DNA from: Chryseobacterium paridis
GTDB taxonomy: Bacteria; Bacteroidota; Bacteroidia; Flavobacteriales; Weeksellaceae
Assembly (NCBI RefSeq): GCF_016595215.1
Contig: NZ_JAENHK010000001.1
Coordinates: 806,001-870,000, forward strand
Length of the DNA stretch: 64,000 nucleotides
Direction: 5' to 3'
Within the stretch, counting starts at the first letter, position 1, and every line of letters starts with the position of its first letter. A program made the position numbers and the translations under genes. The notes beneath the pieces are model-generated. The model ran no database searches. It had not been told where the DNA came from and saw only the letters and a program-made list of their open reading frames with translations. Shown in pieces: positions 1 through 9,143 of the stretch.

Positions 1-1386
1 GTTGGCCCTTTTCATCAGGATGCAGGAAAAGAAGATTTCATGGGAAAGGATGGATCTCCATTAGAAATCTACAGTAAAGAAAATCTTGCAAAGAAAAAGC
101 AGCATGTTATTACAAAAGATATTGCAGAGTCAGGGTATATTGAAATTCTTGATGAACTGAAAGACTTTGGCTTTTATCCTAGAAAAGAAAACCTGTATTG
201 GAGTACTCCTTTTGATGATCATTCTTATTCCAATTATTCCTATAGTAATGCGTTGCATTATGCAGATTATTCGAATAGAATGTATGAGGTTTCCAAAGGG
301 TTTTCAGTTCCTGACCTTAGCTATGTGGTAGAGCCTGTGAAAGGGGTTTGGATGATTGCGATTGATGGAAACACTTATATTCCTAAAGATCTTCATCGTA
401 GTTCTGAGGATGCGACTAATTATAACGGAGCAAGTATTGGATATAATAATGTTCTGACCCATAAGCAACATTTGATTCAATGGGTAAAGAAGATTGCGAA
501 AGAAGCGAAAAGTAATGGAAAAACTTTAATTGCGTTTACTCATTATCCCATGATCGATTTTAATGATGGAGCAACGAATGAGATTAAAAATCTTTTGGGC
601 GAAAAGAAATGGCAGTTGGAAAGAGTGCCTGAAGAGGAAGTTGCGAAAGAATTTCTAGATGCCGGACTACAGATCCATTTTGCTGGGCACATGCACATCA
701 ATGATACAGGAGTTAAGAAGTTAGGAGATAAAATGCTTGTTAATGTTCAGGTTCCTTCGTTAGCTGCTTATTTACCAAGTTATAAAATACTTACGATTCA
801 TTCTCAGGATGTCATGGAAGTTCAGACAGAAGTTCTAAATAATGTTCCCCGTTTTGATGAACTGTTTCCTTTGTATGAAAAGGAATATGGAACTTTGCAG
901 CAAAACCATGATAAAATTTTGTGGAATAAAGATATCCTAAAGACAAAATCTTATCATGACTTCATGTTGTTTCATTTGAAAGAGCTTGTTCGGTTACGAA
1001 TGATTCCAGATGACTGGCCAAAAGAATTTATAGAAAAGACAAAATCTATAACCGGAAAAGATCTGCTTTTACTTTCTCGAAATTTAAAATCTCAACAGAA
1101 AGTAAACGGAATTGATATGGATTCATTTCAGCAATGGAATTTTGAAGATCTGTTATTTGATCTGTACAAATTTCAATCTGCGGATGAATTGGCAAGGAAG
1201 GATATATCGAAAGAAAGATGGAAACAGTATCAGGTTCTTATACAATCATTTGAACAAAATAAATCTCAGGATCATTTTGTTTTACAAATACAATCTGTTT
1301 TCAGGATTTTATCGCTTTTATCGAATGGAGATCCAGCAGATCATTTTGAAATTGACCTGAAAAACCGGAAGATTAAAAGATTATAG
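1..1386 (+). CDS. Calcineurin-like metallophosphatase, C-terminal part (5' truncated by window edge)
   Basis: The reading frame is open from base 1 with no start visible, so only the last 461 residues or so are present. Metallophosphoesterase motifs are clear: an IAIDGN stretch near base 360, THYP near base 540 and GHMH near base 685, which in this family carry metal-binding Asn and His residues. After about base 850 the protein continues as a largely charged, probably helical C-terminal domain that I do not recognise. The likely role is hydrolysis of a phosphoester at a dinuclear metal centre; the substrate cannot be read from the sequence, and whether it is exported depends on the missing N terminus. 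It is followed by a repeat-containing spacer and the convergent PI-PLC-like gene. Confidence 0.82.
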   Translation, partial: VGPFHQDAGKEDFMGKDGSPLEIYSKENLAKKKQHVITKDIAESGYIEILDELKDFGFYPRKENLYWSTPFDDHSYSNYSYSNALHYADYSNRMYEVSKGFSVPDLSYVVEPVKGVWMIAIDGNTYIPKDLHRSSEDATNYNGASIGYNNVLTHKQHLIQWVKKIAKEAKSNGKTLIAFTHYPMIDFNDGATNEIKNLLGEKKWQLERVPEEEVAKEFLDAGLQIHFAGHMHINDTGVKKLGDKMLVNVQVPSLAAYLPSYKILTIHSQDVMEVQTEVLNNVPRFDELFPLYEKEYGTLQQNHDKILWNKDILKTKSYHDFMLFHLKELVRLRMIPDDWPKEFIEKTKSITGKDLLLLSRNLKSQQKVNGIDMDSFQQWNFEDLLFDLYKFQSADELARKDISKERWKQYQVLIQSFEQNKSQDHFVLQIQSVFRILSLLSNGDPADHFEIDLKNRKIKRL

Positions 1387-1395
1387 TTTTTTATA

Positions 1396-1580
1396 TCCCA
1401 CAGATTTATCAGATGATACAGATTTCTTTTATACGCAATCATCTGCGAAATTTGCATGATCTGCAAGTGAAAAAAAAGAAAAGTTAACAGATTATATATT
1501 TTCTGTCTCGCAGATTTAGCAGATGACGCAGATCTTTTATGTTTAATCTTGTGTCAAATTTTTGGGATCCGGGAGAAAAA
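1396..1580. repeat. Two degenerate copies of an interspersed 'cacagattt' repeat
   Basis: Two related blocks lie at about 1396-1490 and 1504-1580. Each begins with a (T)CnCAGATTTA-CAGATGA-CAGAT pattern, and the first continues into an opposite-facing ATCTGCGAAATTTGC segment, so that copy could fold as a long imperfect hairpin. Both copies end in an A/G-rich tract with AAAGAAAAG. The same element, in the other orientation, closes the tandem repeat array near 9061-9092. No open reading frame of coding character is present. This is a non-coding dispersed repeat of unknown function, lying between two convergent genes. Confidence 0.6.
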
Positions 1581-1641
1581 AGAAAAGCAACCTTATAATA
1601 AGACTGCCTTTCCCATTTGATATGAATGAAAACGTGTGTAA

Positions 1642-2709
1642 TTATTGTGTGTTTATCGGGTTTTTTCTCTCATAGGTATTGTTTTCGAAACTGATTTTAT
1701 AATTGGATTTGAAGAGCTTACTTGGCAGGTAATAATCAGTAGAGATTATTTGAGCACCGCTTTTTTTTGCTTTTTCAAATCTTGAATAATCTTCGCTTCT
1801 TGCTTCCATGGTGTCAGCATCTGCTCTCGTACGAATGATGTAACCTTGTTGTACCAGCTCATTGATTTTCGGACTTGGGTCATTCATAAATAAGACTGCG
1901 GATTCCGGCGTTCCTGGTGCTGAATTGGTAAATACCATTCTTCCCTTTAATGAAGGATGCCCTTTCATATATACATCCCGGTTTTCTCCATCATTGTCGA
2001 GAACAAAAAGAAATTTTCCTTTAGCATCTTTTACTTTCGGCCAGTTTTTATGAAGAACAGCATCATTTAAGGTGTTGTAAGAACCACGAATATCGTCTGG
2101 GGCTATGATCTTTTCTTTACCTAAATACTTTGTCAATTCATTATCAAGATCATCAAACAGTTTTGTGGTGTAATGTTCAGGTTCTGTTCCAAATCTGTTG
2201 GGTTGTCCGTCTTTAGGCTCCAGAGTTATAAATACAGGATCATGATCAGGGTGAGCATCAGACCATTTTTTTAAATCTTTTAAACAATCCTGTAAAGTAT
2301 AATACCATGTCTGGTAATCAATATCTGTAATATGAATCATTTTGTACCCCGGTTTTTTCATTTTTCCTTCCGGATCGAAAGGCTGCACTGTTTTCACGAG
2401 ATCTAAAATTTTAGGATGCGCATATTTTCCACCCTTACTGTCTGCATATACATCAATTTCAAGATTACGCAATCCTAAATCTAATTGTTTAGGTATTGCA
2501 ATATGTTCATATTGAATTCTAGGCAGGGCATGTAAAGAATCTTTCTTAGCTAAATAAGAATATACTTCGGGAAGAATTGCTTTTTTGTAGCTGTTGTGTG
2601 AACCGATGACCTGAATTTCATTGATCTTCAGATGATCTAAATTCTGCTTTTGAGACCATAGTAAATAAAGTGGAGTTATTGAAAGAAGTAGAGCCCCTGT
2701 CTTTTTCAT
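1642..2709 (-). CDS. Phosphatidylinositol-specific phospholipase C1-like secreted protein
   Basis: A 355-residue protein with an N-terminal hydrophobic signal (residues 1-20) ending near LLWSQ, so export to the periplasm or outside is likely. The TIM-barrel PI-PLC signature follows: GSHNSY at residues 36-41 with the first catalytic His, LEIDVY near 83-88 with acidic residues that could bind calcium, and AHP near 97-99 with the second catalytic His. This matches the calcium-dependent PI-PLC-C1-like family. The expected reaction is phosphodiester cleavage of a phosphoinositide-like head group, though bacterial members have diverse and mostly untested substrates. It is divergent from the SusC/SusD pair across 325 bases, so it may supply a product to that importer; this link is inference. 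Confidence 0.8.
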   Translation of the reverse strand: MKKTGALLLSITPLYLLWSQKQNLDHLKINEIQVIGSHNSYKKAILPEVYSYLAKKDSLHALPRIQYEHIAIPKQLDLGLRNLEIDVYADSKGGKYAHPKILDLVKTVQPFDPEGKMKKPGYKMIHITDIDYQTWYYTLQDCLKDLKKWSDAHPDHDPVFITLEPKDGQPNRFGTEPEHYTTKLFDDLDNELTKYLGKEKIIAPDDIRGSYNTLNDAVLHKNWPKVKDAKGKFLFVLDNDGENRDVYMKGHPSLKGRMVFTNSAPGTPESAVLFMNDPSPKINELVQQGYIIRTRADADTMEARSEDYSRFEKAKKSGAQIISTDYYLPSKLFKSNYKISFENNTYERKNPINTQ

Positions 2710-2926
2710 TTCGAGTCATTTTTTATTGAAGCGAAATTAACGAGTCTTAACATGAGGAGATTTACATATTATGTTAATAATTTTTTAAGATTATGTGAAT
2801 AGGATAAAATTTGGTGTTTGTAATCTATTGATAGTTAGTTTGATATTATTTTCTCATTTTGGGATATTTATATTTTATTCACTTTAAGATAATATTATGT
2901 TAAAATGCTTTTTAGGGAAATCAATT

Positions 2927-2933
2927 TACTTTG
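2927..2933 (+). promoter_or_regulatory. Candidate -7 box for the SusC/SusD operon
   Basis: TACTTTG lies about 110 bases before the preferred ATG. It is one base shorter than the Bacteroidota consensus TAnnTTTG, so support is moderate. It would place the transcript start near 2940, giving a leader of about 95 bases that contains the terminator-like hairpin at 2971-3000. The rest of 2710-2926 is AT-rich and holds nothing else I can name. Confidence 0.4.
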
Positions 2934-2970
2934 TATGCCGAAAATATACTGTGTAGGAGTTGAAAAAAAA

Positions 2971-3003
2971 CCACTGTTGCGGGAACAACAGCGGCTTTTT
3001 ATT
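2971..3003 (+). terminator. Terminator-like hairpin in the leader of the SusC gene (possible attenuator)
   Basis: CCACTGTTG (2971-2979) and CAACAGCGG (2986-2994) form a stem with eight of nine pairs around a CGGGAA loop, followed at once by CTTTTTATT. An A-run precedes it, so it could terminate on either strand. It lies between the candidate transcript start and the SusC ATG at 3035, where a terminator would block expression of the operon unless it is read through. It also argues against translation from the upstream TTG at 2960. Confidence 0.6.
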
Positions 3004-3034
3004 AAGCAATGTTTATTACAATTTACTTAATGAT

Positions 3035-6000
3035 ATGTACCACAAAATTAATTTTTTTAAATTTAAAAAGCTAATTCCAATAGCGTTAATCTTTTTGGTT
3101 GCCAATCAGGCTCATGCAGAAGGATTTACCAGAATTAGCCCTGTTTTCTCACAGGTAAATGAGACCATTTCCGGAGTCGTTCTGGATCAAGAGGGAACAC
3201 CAATAGAAGGTGCAAAAATCACAGTTGCAGAAACTGGAGTGACTGCTACTTCTGATGCTTCCGGAAACTTTACGATCTCCGCTTCCATTGGCCAGACATT
3301 ATCCATTTCTTATGATGGATATGAGGTTCAAAAAGTGAAAATTTCAAGCACTACCATTTCGATTAATTTAAAATCTAAGAAAGAAGCTACTTCTATTGAG
3401 GAGGTAACTTTAGTAGGGTATGGTTCACAGAAGAAATCTGACCTGACGGGAGCCGTAAGCCAGTTGAAGGCTGAAAATTTCAAGGAGGGAATGAATATTT
3501 CTGTAGACAACTTAATGCAGGGAAAAATTGCCGGTGTTCGTATTGTACAGTCGAGTGGGGAACCTGGAGCAGGAGTGAACGTTTCGATTAGGGGGATTGG
3601 ATCTATCAGAAGTGGAAGTACCCCTTTGTTCGTTGTAGATGGAGTTCCTTTGAGTAATGATGCGGTAAGTGCGTCAGGACCCAACGTTGGTTTAGGGAAT
3701 GCAGGGGCAAAAAATCCACTTAATTTTTTAAATACCAGTGACATTGAATCCATTACTGTTTTAAAAGATGCTTCTGCAGCGGCCATTTACGGGGCAAGAG
3801 GATCAAATGGAGTTGTTTTGGTAACAACGAAGAGAGGAAAAAAAGGAGATCCGATGTTTACTTATGATACATATCTTGGATTTTCTTCAGTTATTAGAAA
3901 GCTCGATTTAATGTCAGCGGATCAATACAGGGCAGCAGGAATAGATAAATCCTACGATCATGGCGGAAATACAGACTGGCAGGATGAGATCTACAGAAAT
4001 GCAGTTTCTCAGAATCATTCAGTATCTTTCTCAAAATCTACAGATACAGGGAATTATTTTGCTTCAATTTCCCATATGGATCAGGATGGTATCGTTCTGA
4101 ATAGTGGTTTCAAAAGAACAACAGCTCGTTTAAATGCGGAAGAATCTTTCTTTGATAATAAGAGATTAAAGATTAAACTAAATCTTACGGCGAGTGATAT
4201 TAAGGAAACAGGAATTCCTAATGGAGGAAATGCAGGATCTGATGGTCAGGTCATTATTCATGCCTTGATGGCGAATCCTACACGTTCTGTATATGACCAG
4301 AATGGAAATTATACGAATTTCAATATGAATGCTCATTACAATCCTTTGTACTTATTGAGTGTTTATAATGATAAAACCAATACATTCAGGGTGTTGGGGA
4401 ATACGGAAGCAACGTTAAGAATTTTACCGGGATTAAATTATAAATTCAATTTAGGAATCGATAAAACAACGTCTGAGAGAAATACAACGATGTATCCGAA
4501 CATTACGGACAGAACGCCGAAAGGAGTATACGTTCAGGCAAATCTTGATTCTTATAATATACTTTTGGAACATTACTTAACGTATGACTTTAGCTTCAAC
4601 AAACATAACTTTAGTGCGTTAGGTGGTTTCTCTTATCAGAAATTCAAATCTACAGGAACATATTTCGGAGTAAAAGATATTGCAGCGCAGGGAGCGGGAA
4701 TTGCTCCGGAAATTAATCCAGGATATTCTGGAACGGCCTTTGTTCCGGGTGCTGGTTATGCTCAGGAAAATGAATTGCAGTCCTATTTTGGGAGAGTAAA
4801 TTACAATTTTGATAAAAAATATTTACTAACAGCTTCATTAAGAGCAGACGGTTCTACCCGTTTTGGAAAGAACAACAAATATGGATATTTTCCTTCTGTT
4901 GCAGTAGGTTGGACGATTTCCAATGAAAATTTCCTGAAAGATTCTCAAATCGTTAATGAATTAAAATTGAGAGGAAGTTGGGGACAAACCGGTAACCAGG
5001 AAGTTCCGAATAAAATTACGCAAGCGAGTTCTTCATTGACACAGGCTTCAGGATATTATTTATATCCAAATTTAGATTTGATCAATGGAGTTGCAATCAA
5101 CAGAACGGTCAATCCTGATTTGAAATGGGAGGTTGTAGAGCAAACTAACATTGGTGCTGATTTCAGTCTGTGGAAAAACAAATTGTATGGATCATTGGAA
5201 TATTATAATAAAATAACCAAAGATCCTATCCTGAATATCCCTTCAAGACCATTAAGTCCGACAAGTACGGTTTGGAAAAATGTTGATGCTGAAATTGTTA
5301 ATAAAGGATTTGAATTTTCTCTAGGTTCAGAAATTATTAAAAATGAGAATTTTACATGGACGATGGATGTAAACGGAGCGACAGTGAATAATGAGGTGAA
5401 GAATCTTCCGGTTTCAGCTATTTATTCCGGTGAGGTTTCAGGACCTGGACTTTCCGGTGTTACTGCCAATATTTATAAAAACGGATATGAAGCAGGATCT
5501 TTCTATATGTATAATTATCTGGGAGTGGATGCGAATGGAAAATATATTTATGAAGACGTAAATGGTGATGGACGGATCGATCAGAATGATAGAAAGATCT
5601 TTGAAGGAGCTATTCCAAACTTCACTTTTGGTATCAATTCGTACATGAAATACAAAAAGTTTGATTTTTCATTCTCTTTCATCGGACAGACAGGTGGTTA
5701 TTTAGTAAATAATACTGCTTTAGATTTAAATATCAACAACTTAGCTTCAGACAGGAACGTTTTGAAAAACTTCTATGATTCAGGGGCAAGCTTTACCAAT
5801 CAGCCTCAATTGTCTTCTTTATATCTGGAAAAATCAGACTTTCTTCGTTTGAACAACGTAAGATTGGGATATACTTTCGATATCAATCAATTGAAATTCT
5901 TGAAAAGCATCAATCTTTATGTAAGTGCACAGAATTTATTTACAATTACCAGCTATACAGGTTATGATCCACTTGTCGATACCAACAAGCAAGTGGGAGG

Positions 6001-6079
6001 AAATCAGTCTTTGGGAATTGATTATACCACATATCCGTCTGCTAAAACTTTCCTTTTGGGGGCAACTGTTAAATTTTAA
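3035..6079 (+). CDS. SusC/RagA-family TonB-linked outer membrane importer
   Basis: I prefer the ATG at 3035, which gives 1014 residues beginning with a basic/hydrophobic signal that ends in NQAHA; a TTG at 2960 would add 25 residues encoded by a hairpin. The mature protein starts with a carboxypeptidase-regulatory-like domain (ISGVVLDQEGTPIEGA onward, about 60 residues). It then has a TonB plug with EEVTLVGYGSQKK, a NVSIRGIGS motif and AAIYGARGSNGVVLVTTK, and a long beta-barrel ending in an aromatic Phe. It forms the TonB-dependent channel partner of the SusD lipoprotein encoded 18 bases downstream. Substrate is unknown: no glycosidase or sugar sensor is nearby, and the divergent PI-PLC-like gene is the only linked enzyme. 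Confidence 0.93.
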   Translation: MYHKINFFKFKKLIPIALIFLVANQAHAEGFTRISPVFSQVNETISGVVLDQEGTPIEGAKITVAETGVTATSDASGNFTISASIGQTLSISYDGYEVQKVKISSTTISINLKSKKEATSIEEVTLVGYGSQKKSDLTGAVSQLKAENFKEGMNISVDNLMQGKIAGVRIVQSSGEPGAGVNVSIRGIGSIRSGSTPLFVVDGVPLSNDAVSASGPNVGLGNAGAKNPLNFLNTSDIESITVLKDASAAAIYGARGSNGVVLVTTKRGKKGDPMFTYDTYLGFSSVIRKLDLMSADQYRAAGIDKSYDHGGNTDWQDEIYRNAVSQNHSVSFSKSTDTGNYFASISHMDQDGIVLNSGFKRTTARLNAEESFFDNKRLKIKLNLTASDIKETGIPNGGNAGSDGQVIIHALMANPTRSVYDQNGNYTNFNMNAHYNPLYLLSVYNDKTNTFRVLGNTEATLRILPGLNYKFNLGIDKTTSERNTTMYPNITDRTPKGVYVQANLDSYNILLEHYLTYDFSFNKHNFSALGGFSYQKFKSTGTYFGVKDIAAQGAGIAPEINPGYSGTAFVPGAGYAQENELQSYFGRVNYNFDKKYLLTASLRADGSTRFGKNNKYGYFPSVAVGWTISNENFLKDSQIVNELKLRGSWGQTGNQEVPNKITQASSSLTQASGYYLYPNLDLINGVAINRTVNPDLKWEVVEQTNIGADFSLWKNKLYGSLEYYNKITKDPILNIPSRPLSPTSTVWKNVDAEIVNKGFEFSLGSEIIKNENFTWTMDVNGATVNNEVKNLPVSAIYSGEVSGPGLSGVTANIYKNGYEAGSFYMYNYLGVDANGKYIYEDVNGDGRIDQNDRKIFEGAIPNFTFGINSYMKYKKFDFSFSFIGQTGGYLVNNTALDLNINNLASDRNVLKNFYDSGASFTNQPQLSSLYLEKSDFLRLNNVRLGYTFDINQLKFLKSINLYVSAQNLFTITSYTGYDPLVDTNKQVGGNQSLGIDYTTYPSAKTFLLGATVKF

Positions 6080-6097
6080 TTTAAGTTAAAAGAAATC

Positions 6098-7864
6098 ATG
6101 AAATCTAAATTTTTAAATATTAATACAATCCTTTTATCCGTTTCTGTACTGGCATTAGTAGGATGTACAAATCTGGATGAAAAAGTAATCGATGAGGTTT
6201 TAGGTTCTGAAGTTGCAGACCCTGAAGCTGCCCTGGCCGCAGCTTATAGCCAGCTTGGAGAAGGAACTTTTGTAGATCATGGGAGTGTTTTTGCTTTACA
6301 GGAATATTCTACGGATGAGGCCTTGCTACCAACAAGAGGAAGTGACTGGGGTGATGGTGGAAAATGGAGAGCAATGCACGAGTTTTCCTGGGATGCGAAC
6401 AGTGATGTTGTAAAAACAACATGGAATCAATTGAACTTCGGGATCACAAAGTCACTAACCGCAATATCTAGTGCGAGCAAAAGTAACGGAAACAATAAGG
6501 CTTTGTTTTTAGCAGAAGCAAAAGGACTACTTGCTTTTTATACTTATACAACGATTGACCTGTTCGGACAAGCTCCTTATAGAGATCCTAATAATATCAA
6601 TGCACCGATTGAGATCCGAAAAGCGGAAACTACAATTGATGCTTTAATCACTGAGGTTGAAGGACTTATTCCTGATTTGGCAGAGATCAAAACTCAAAAT
6701 ACACATGCCGGAAGATTCACAAAACAGGCAGCATACGCTCTTTTAGCAGATATGTATCTGAACAGAACTGTTTTAAAGAATAAAGCGACAAGTAATTTCA
6801 ACTTTTTGGAACCTGCTGTGAATGGAGGAGGAAATGATATGGATAAAGTAATTCAATATTCTAATTTGTTGATTAACAATCCAAATTTCAGTTTGGAATC
6901 TAATTATTTCCACAATTTTGACATTAATAATGATACGAGTAAGGAAATGATCTTTACGATCGTTCAGAAGAAAATTGCGAATTCAGATAAAGGCTCGGAT
7001 AATGACTTAGCTTATATGTCAATGGAAAGAATTCAAAAACCTTCACCGGATAACAGAGGAACGAATGCATCTTGTATCACTCCGGAATTCTATTATTCAT
7101 GGAATGGAAATCATGATGATCCACGTTTCCAGAGAACCTATCAATATGAAGACGGAACATGGTTTAAAAATGACGGAACAGACGTAAGTGTACCGTCAAC
7201 AAGTAAAGTAGAGGGAACAGGGAAGCCTTGGTTCCATTTCAACAGAGGATTGCAGGTTGGCCAGCAGTATGGTCCTAAAATTCTTCAGAATGGAAACTTT
7301 GATATGACTGCAGATGGCAGAATTAAAGTATATAAATTATTTACAGAAAAGAATACAACGCTTGCTGCGGACTTTACTCCTGAGCTGAATTTTGATAATC
7401 CTTCAGAATCTGTATTTACACAGGCTCAGATCAACAGAGGGGTAAGAAACTTCAAATTTGAATTTGATCCGGGTTATGGAAATAACGGAACAAGTGGAAT
7501 GGATGTGCCATTGTACAGATTAGGAACGATCTATACAATGAGAGCAGAAGCTTATTTCAGAAATGGAAATACAGGAGCGGCTCTGGCAGACGTAAATAAG
7601 TTAAGAACAAGCAGAACCCGCGAATCTTTATATAATAATGCTCCTGGTGTTGCGATTGCTTCTGTGGATGCCAATACTTTATTTAAGGAATCAGGATACG
7701 AGTTATATTGGGAAATGTACCGAAGAAAGGCAATGATCAGATTCAACAAATTTGATCTTCCGGGAACAGCTAAACCAGCTTCTCAACCTTACAAAAGAAT
7801 CTTCCCGATTCCTCAGGCAACGCTTGATGCATCTCCTGATTTTAAACAGAATCCTGGCTACTAG
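6098..7864 (+). CDS. SusD/RagB-family nutrient-binding outer membrane lipoprotein
   Basis: A 588-residue protein with a lipoprotein signal ending in LALVGC (Cys23). It has the SusD architecture: N-terminal helical repeats including SDWGDGGKW and LLADMYLNR, and a C-terminal half ending with YELYWEMYRRKAMIRFNKF and KRIFPIP. SusD proteins sit on the cell surface and close over the SusC barrel to capture ligand. The gene begins 18 bases after the SusC stop and ends before a strong bidirectional terminator, so the two form a simple SusCD operon. The YRLGTIYTMRAEAYFR stretch is the typical TPR-like part. Ligand cannot be deduced. Confidence 0.93.
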   Translation: MKSKFLNINTILLSVSVLALVGCTNLDEKVIDEVLGSEVADPEAALAAAYSQLGEGTFVDHGSVFALQEYSTDEALLPTRGSDWGDGGKWRAMHEFSWDANSDVVKTTWNQLNFGITKSLTAISSASKSNGNNKALFLAEAKGLLAFYTYTTIDLFGQAPYRDPNNINAPIEIRKAETTIDALITEVEGLIPDLAEIKTQNTHAGRFTKQAAYALLADMYLNRTVLKNKATSNFNFLEPAVNGGGNDMDKVIQYSNLLINNPNFSLESNYFHNFDINNDTSKEMIFTIVQKKIANSDKGSDNDLAYMSMERIQKPSPDNRGTNASCITPEFYYSWNGNHDDPRFQRTYQYEDGTWFKNDGTDVSVPSTSKVEGTGKPWFHFNRGLQVGQQYGPKILQNGNFDMTADGRIKVYKLFTEKNTTLAADFTPELNFDNPSESVFTQAQINRGVRNFKFEFDPGYGNNGTSGMDVPLYRLGTIYTMRAEAYFRNGNTGAALADVNKLRTSRTRESLYNNAPGVAIASVDANTLFKESGYELYWEMYRRKAMIRFNKFDLPGTAKPASQPYKRIFPIPQATLDASPDFKQNPGY

Positions 7865-7896
7865 TTTTTTCATATACAACGATTATTTTTGCAAAT

Positions 7897-7926
7897 AAAA
7901 GCGAAGAGATTGATCTCCTCGCTTTT
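7897..7926. terminator. Bidirectional terminator between SusD and msrA
   Basis: AAAAGCGA pairs with TCGCTTTT and an inner GAGAT pairs with ATCTC around a TG loop. T-rich sequence flanks both sides. It serves the convergent SusD (+) and msrA (-) genes. Confidence 0.8.
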
Positions 7927-8019
7927 ATTATTTTATTCATAAAGGCTATTACTCCATAGAAACTCAAACCTGGTGATGAGGTTTCTACCAATAAGAATAG
8001 ATTTTAACCAATCTTAAAA

Positions 8020-8574
8020 TTATTCCTCATTCAACATTCCCAGTTCCCCGAAATATTTTTTAAATTTTTGAATTTTAGGACCTACGACTGCACTGCAATA
8101 AGGTTGTGTAGGGTTTTCATTATAATATCCCTGGTGGTATTGCTCAGCTGGCCAGAACTTGTCGAACTTCGTTAATTCTGTAACATATTCTCCTGCCCAT
8201 CTTCCTGATGCTTGTGATGTTTTGATAGCTTCCTCTGCCTTTTGTTTTTCAGCATCATCTTTATAGTAAATAACAGAACGATATTGTGTACCGATGTCAT
8301 TTCCTTGTCTGTTGAGTTGAGTTGGATCATGAAGGAAGAAGAAAACATCCATTAATTGTTCATAAGATATTATGCTTGGATCATAAGTGATTTGTACCAC
8401 CTCTGCATGACCTGTTTCTCCCGTGCATACTTCTTCATAAGTCGGATTATCTTTGTGACCGCCGGAATATCCAGAAATTGCAGATTTAACACCCTTCAGC
8501 ATATTGAAACAACTCTCCACACACCAGAAGCATCCGCCACCGAAAGTGATCTGCTCTAAATTATTGTTATCCAT
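8020..8574 (-). CDS. msrA: Peptide-methionine (S)-S-oxide reductase MsrA
   Basis: A 184-residue protein with the MsrA hallmark GGGCFWCVE (catalytic Cys15) next to the N terminus. It also has the family motifs SGYSGG, GHAEVVQITYDP, DIGTQYRSVIYY and GYYNENPTQPYC, the last of which carries a likely resolving Cys. It reduces the S-epimer of methionine sulfoxide in oxidised proteins, with thioredoxin as usual reductant. No signal peptide is visible, so it is likely cytoplasmic. No msrB fusion or neighbour is present. It is convergent with the SusCD operon and is transcribed away from the repeat array upstream of it. Confidence 0.95.
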   Translation of the reverse strand: MDNNNLEQITFGGGCFWCVESCFNMLKGVKSAISGYSGGHKDNPTYEEVCTGETGHAEVVQITYDPSIISYEQLMDVFFFLHDPTQLNRQGNDIGTQYRSVIYYKDDAEKQKAEEAIKTSQASGRWAGEYVTELTKFDKFWPAEQYHQGYYNENPTQPYCSAVVGPKIQKFKKYFGELGMLNEE

Positions 8575-8667
8575 TTTAGGTTGATTGTTTAAGTTACATT
8601 TTTCTTTATTTATCCATGATAGGATAGTAGAAAAATCTAATCAAAAATAAGAAAAACTTTTTCAGTT

Positions 8668-9092
8668 TAACCACAAATAACACAAATGCTTTCTACAAAT
8701 AAACACGAATAAAAACACCAACACACATAGTTTGTCATTCAAAACGAAGCGAAGCGTAGTGTGGAATCTCAACAGAGTGTTGAGCTTATTTAAACACAAA
8801 TAGCACAAATGTTTTTCACAAATGAGCACAAATAAAAATATAAACACACAAAGTTTGTCATTCAGAACGGAGAGAAGCGTAGTGTGGAATCTCAACAGAG
8901 TATTGAGCATATTTAAACACAAATATCACAAATGTTTTTCACGAATAAGCACAAATAAAAACACAAACATCTGCGTAATCTCCGAAATCCGCGAGAGCTT
9001 ATTTAAACACGAATCGCACAAATGTTTTTCACAAATGAACACAAATAAAAAAAGAATAAAAATCTGTGTAAATCCGTGAAATCTGTGGGATA
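8668..9092. repeat. Tandem composite repeat array (four units of about 123, 123, 90 and 89 bp)
   Basis: Four units start with the same AACACAAATA-CACAAATG-TTTTCAC-AAT block (8668, 8791, 8914, 9004). In units 1 and 2 this block is joined to a second module, GTTTGTCATTC-AACG-AG-GAAGCGTAGTGTGGAATCTCAACAGAGT-TTGAGC. In units 3 and 4 it is joined instead to an ATCTG-GTAA-TC-GAAATC module. These modules resemble dispersed repeats common in flavobacterial intergenic regions. The in-frame stretches that cross the array on both strands are repeat artefacts rather than genes. The spacer 8575-9143 holds nothing else apart from the terminator at 9097-9117. Confidence 0.85.
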
Positions 9093-9096
9093 GAAA

Positions 9097-9117
9097 AAGC
9101 ATCCCATAAGGATGCTT
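9097..9117 (-). terminator. Terminator of the ROK kinase gene
   Basis: AAGCATCC and GGATGCTT pair around a five-base loop, and on the minus strand the stem is followed by a T-rich run. It lies 27 bases after the ROK stop codon. Confidence 0.75.
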
Positions 9118-9143
9118 ATATCATATTATAAATAAAATCTCAA

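Noticed and set aside
2960..3034. TTG start for SusC that adds 25 residues
   Set aside because: The extra segment is a terminator-type hairpin, and the ATG at 3035 gives a better signal peptide.
8662..9079. Open frames on both strands through the repeat array (about 85 residues each)
   Set aside because: The products are translations of the repeats, dominated by periodic Phe/Leu/His or Lys/Asn patterns, and no start signal supports them.
8668..9092. Possible CRISPR array
   Set aside because: Units are 89-123 bases, the repeats are imperfect and fused to other modules, there are no uniform spacers and no cas genes in the window.
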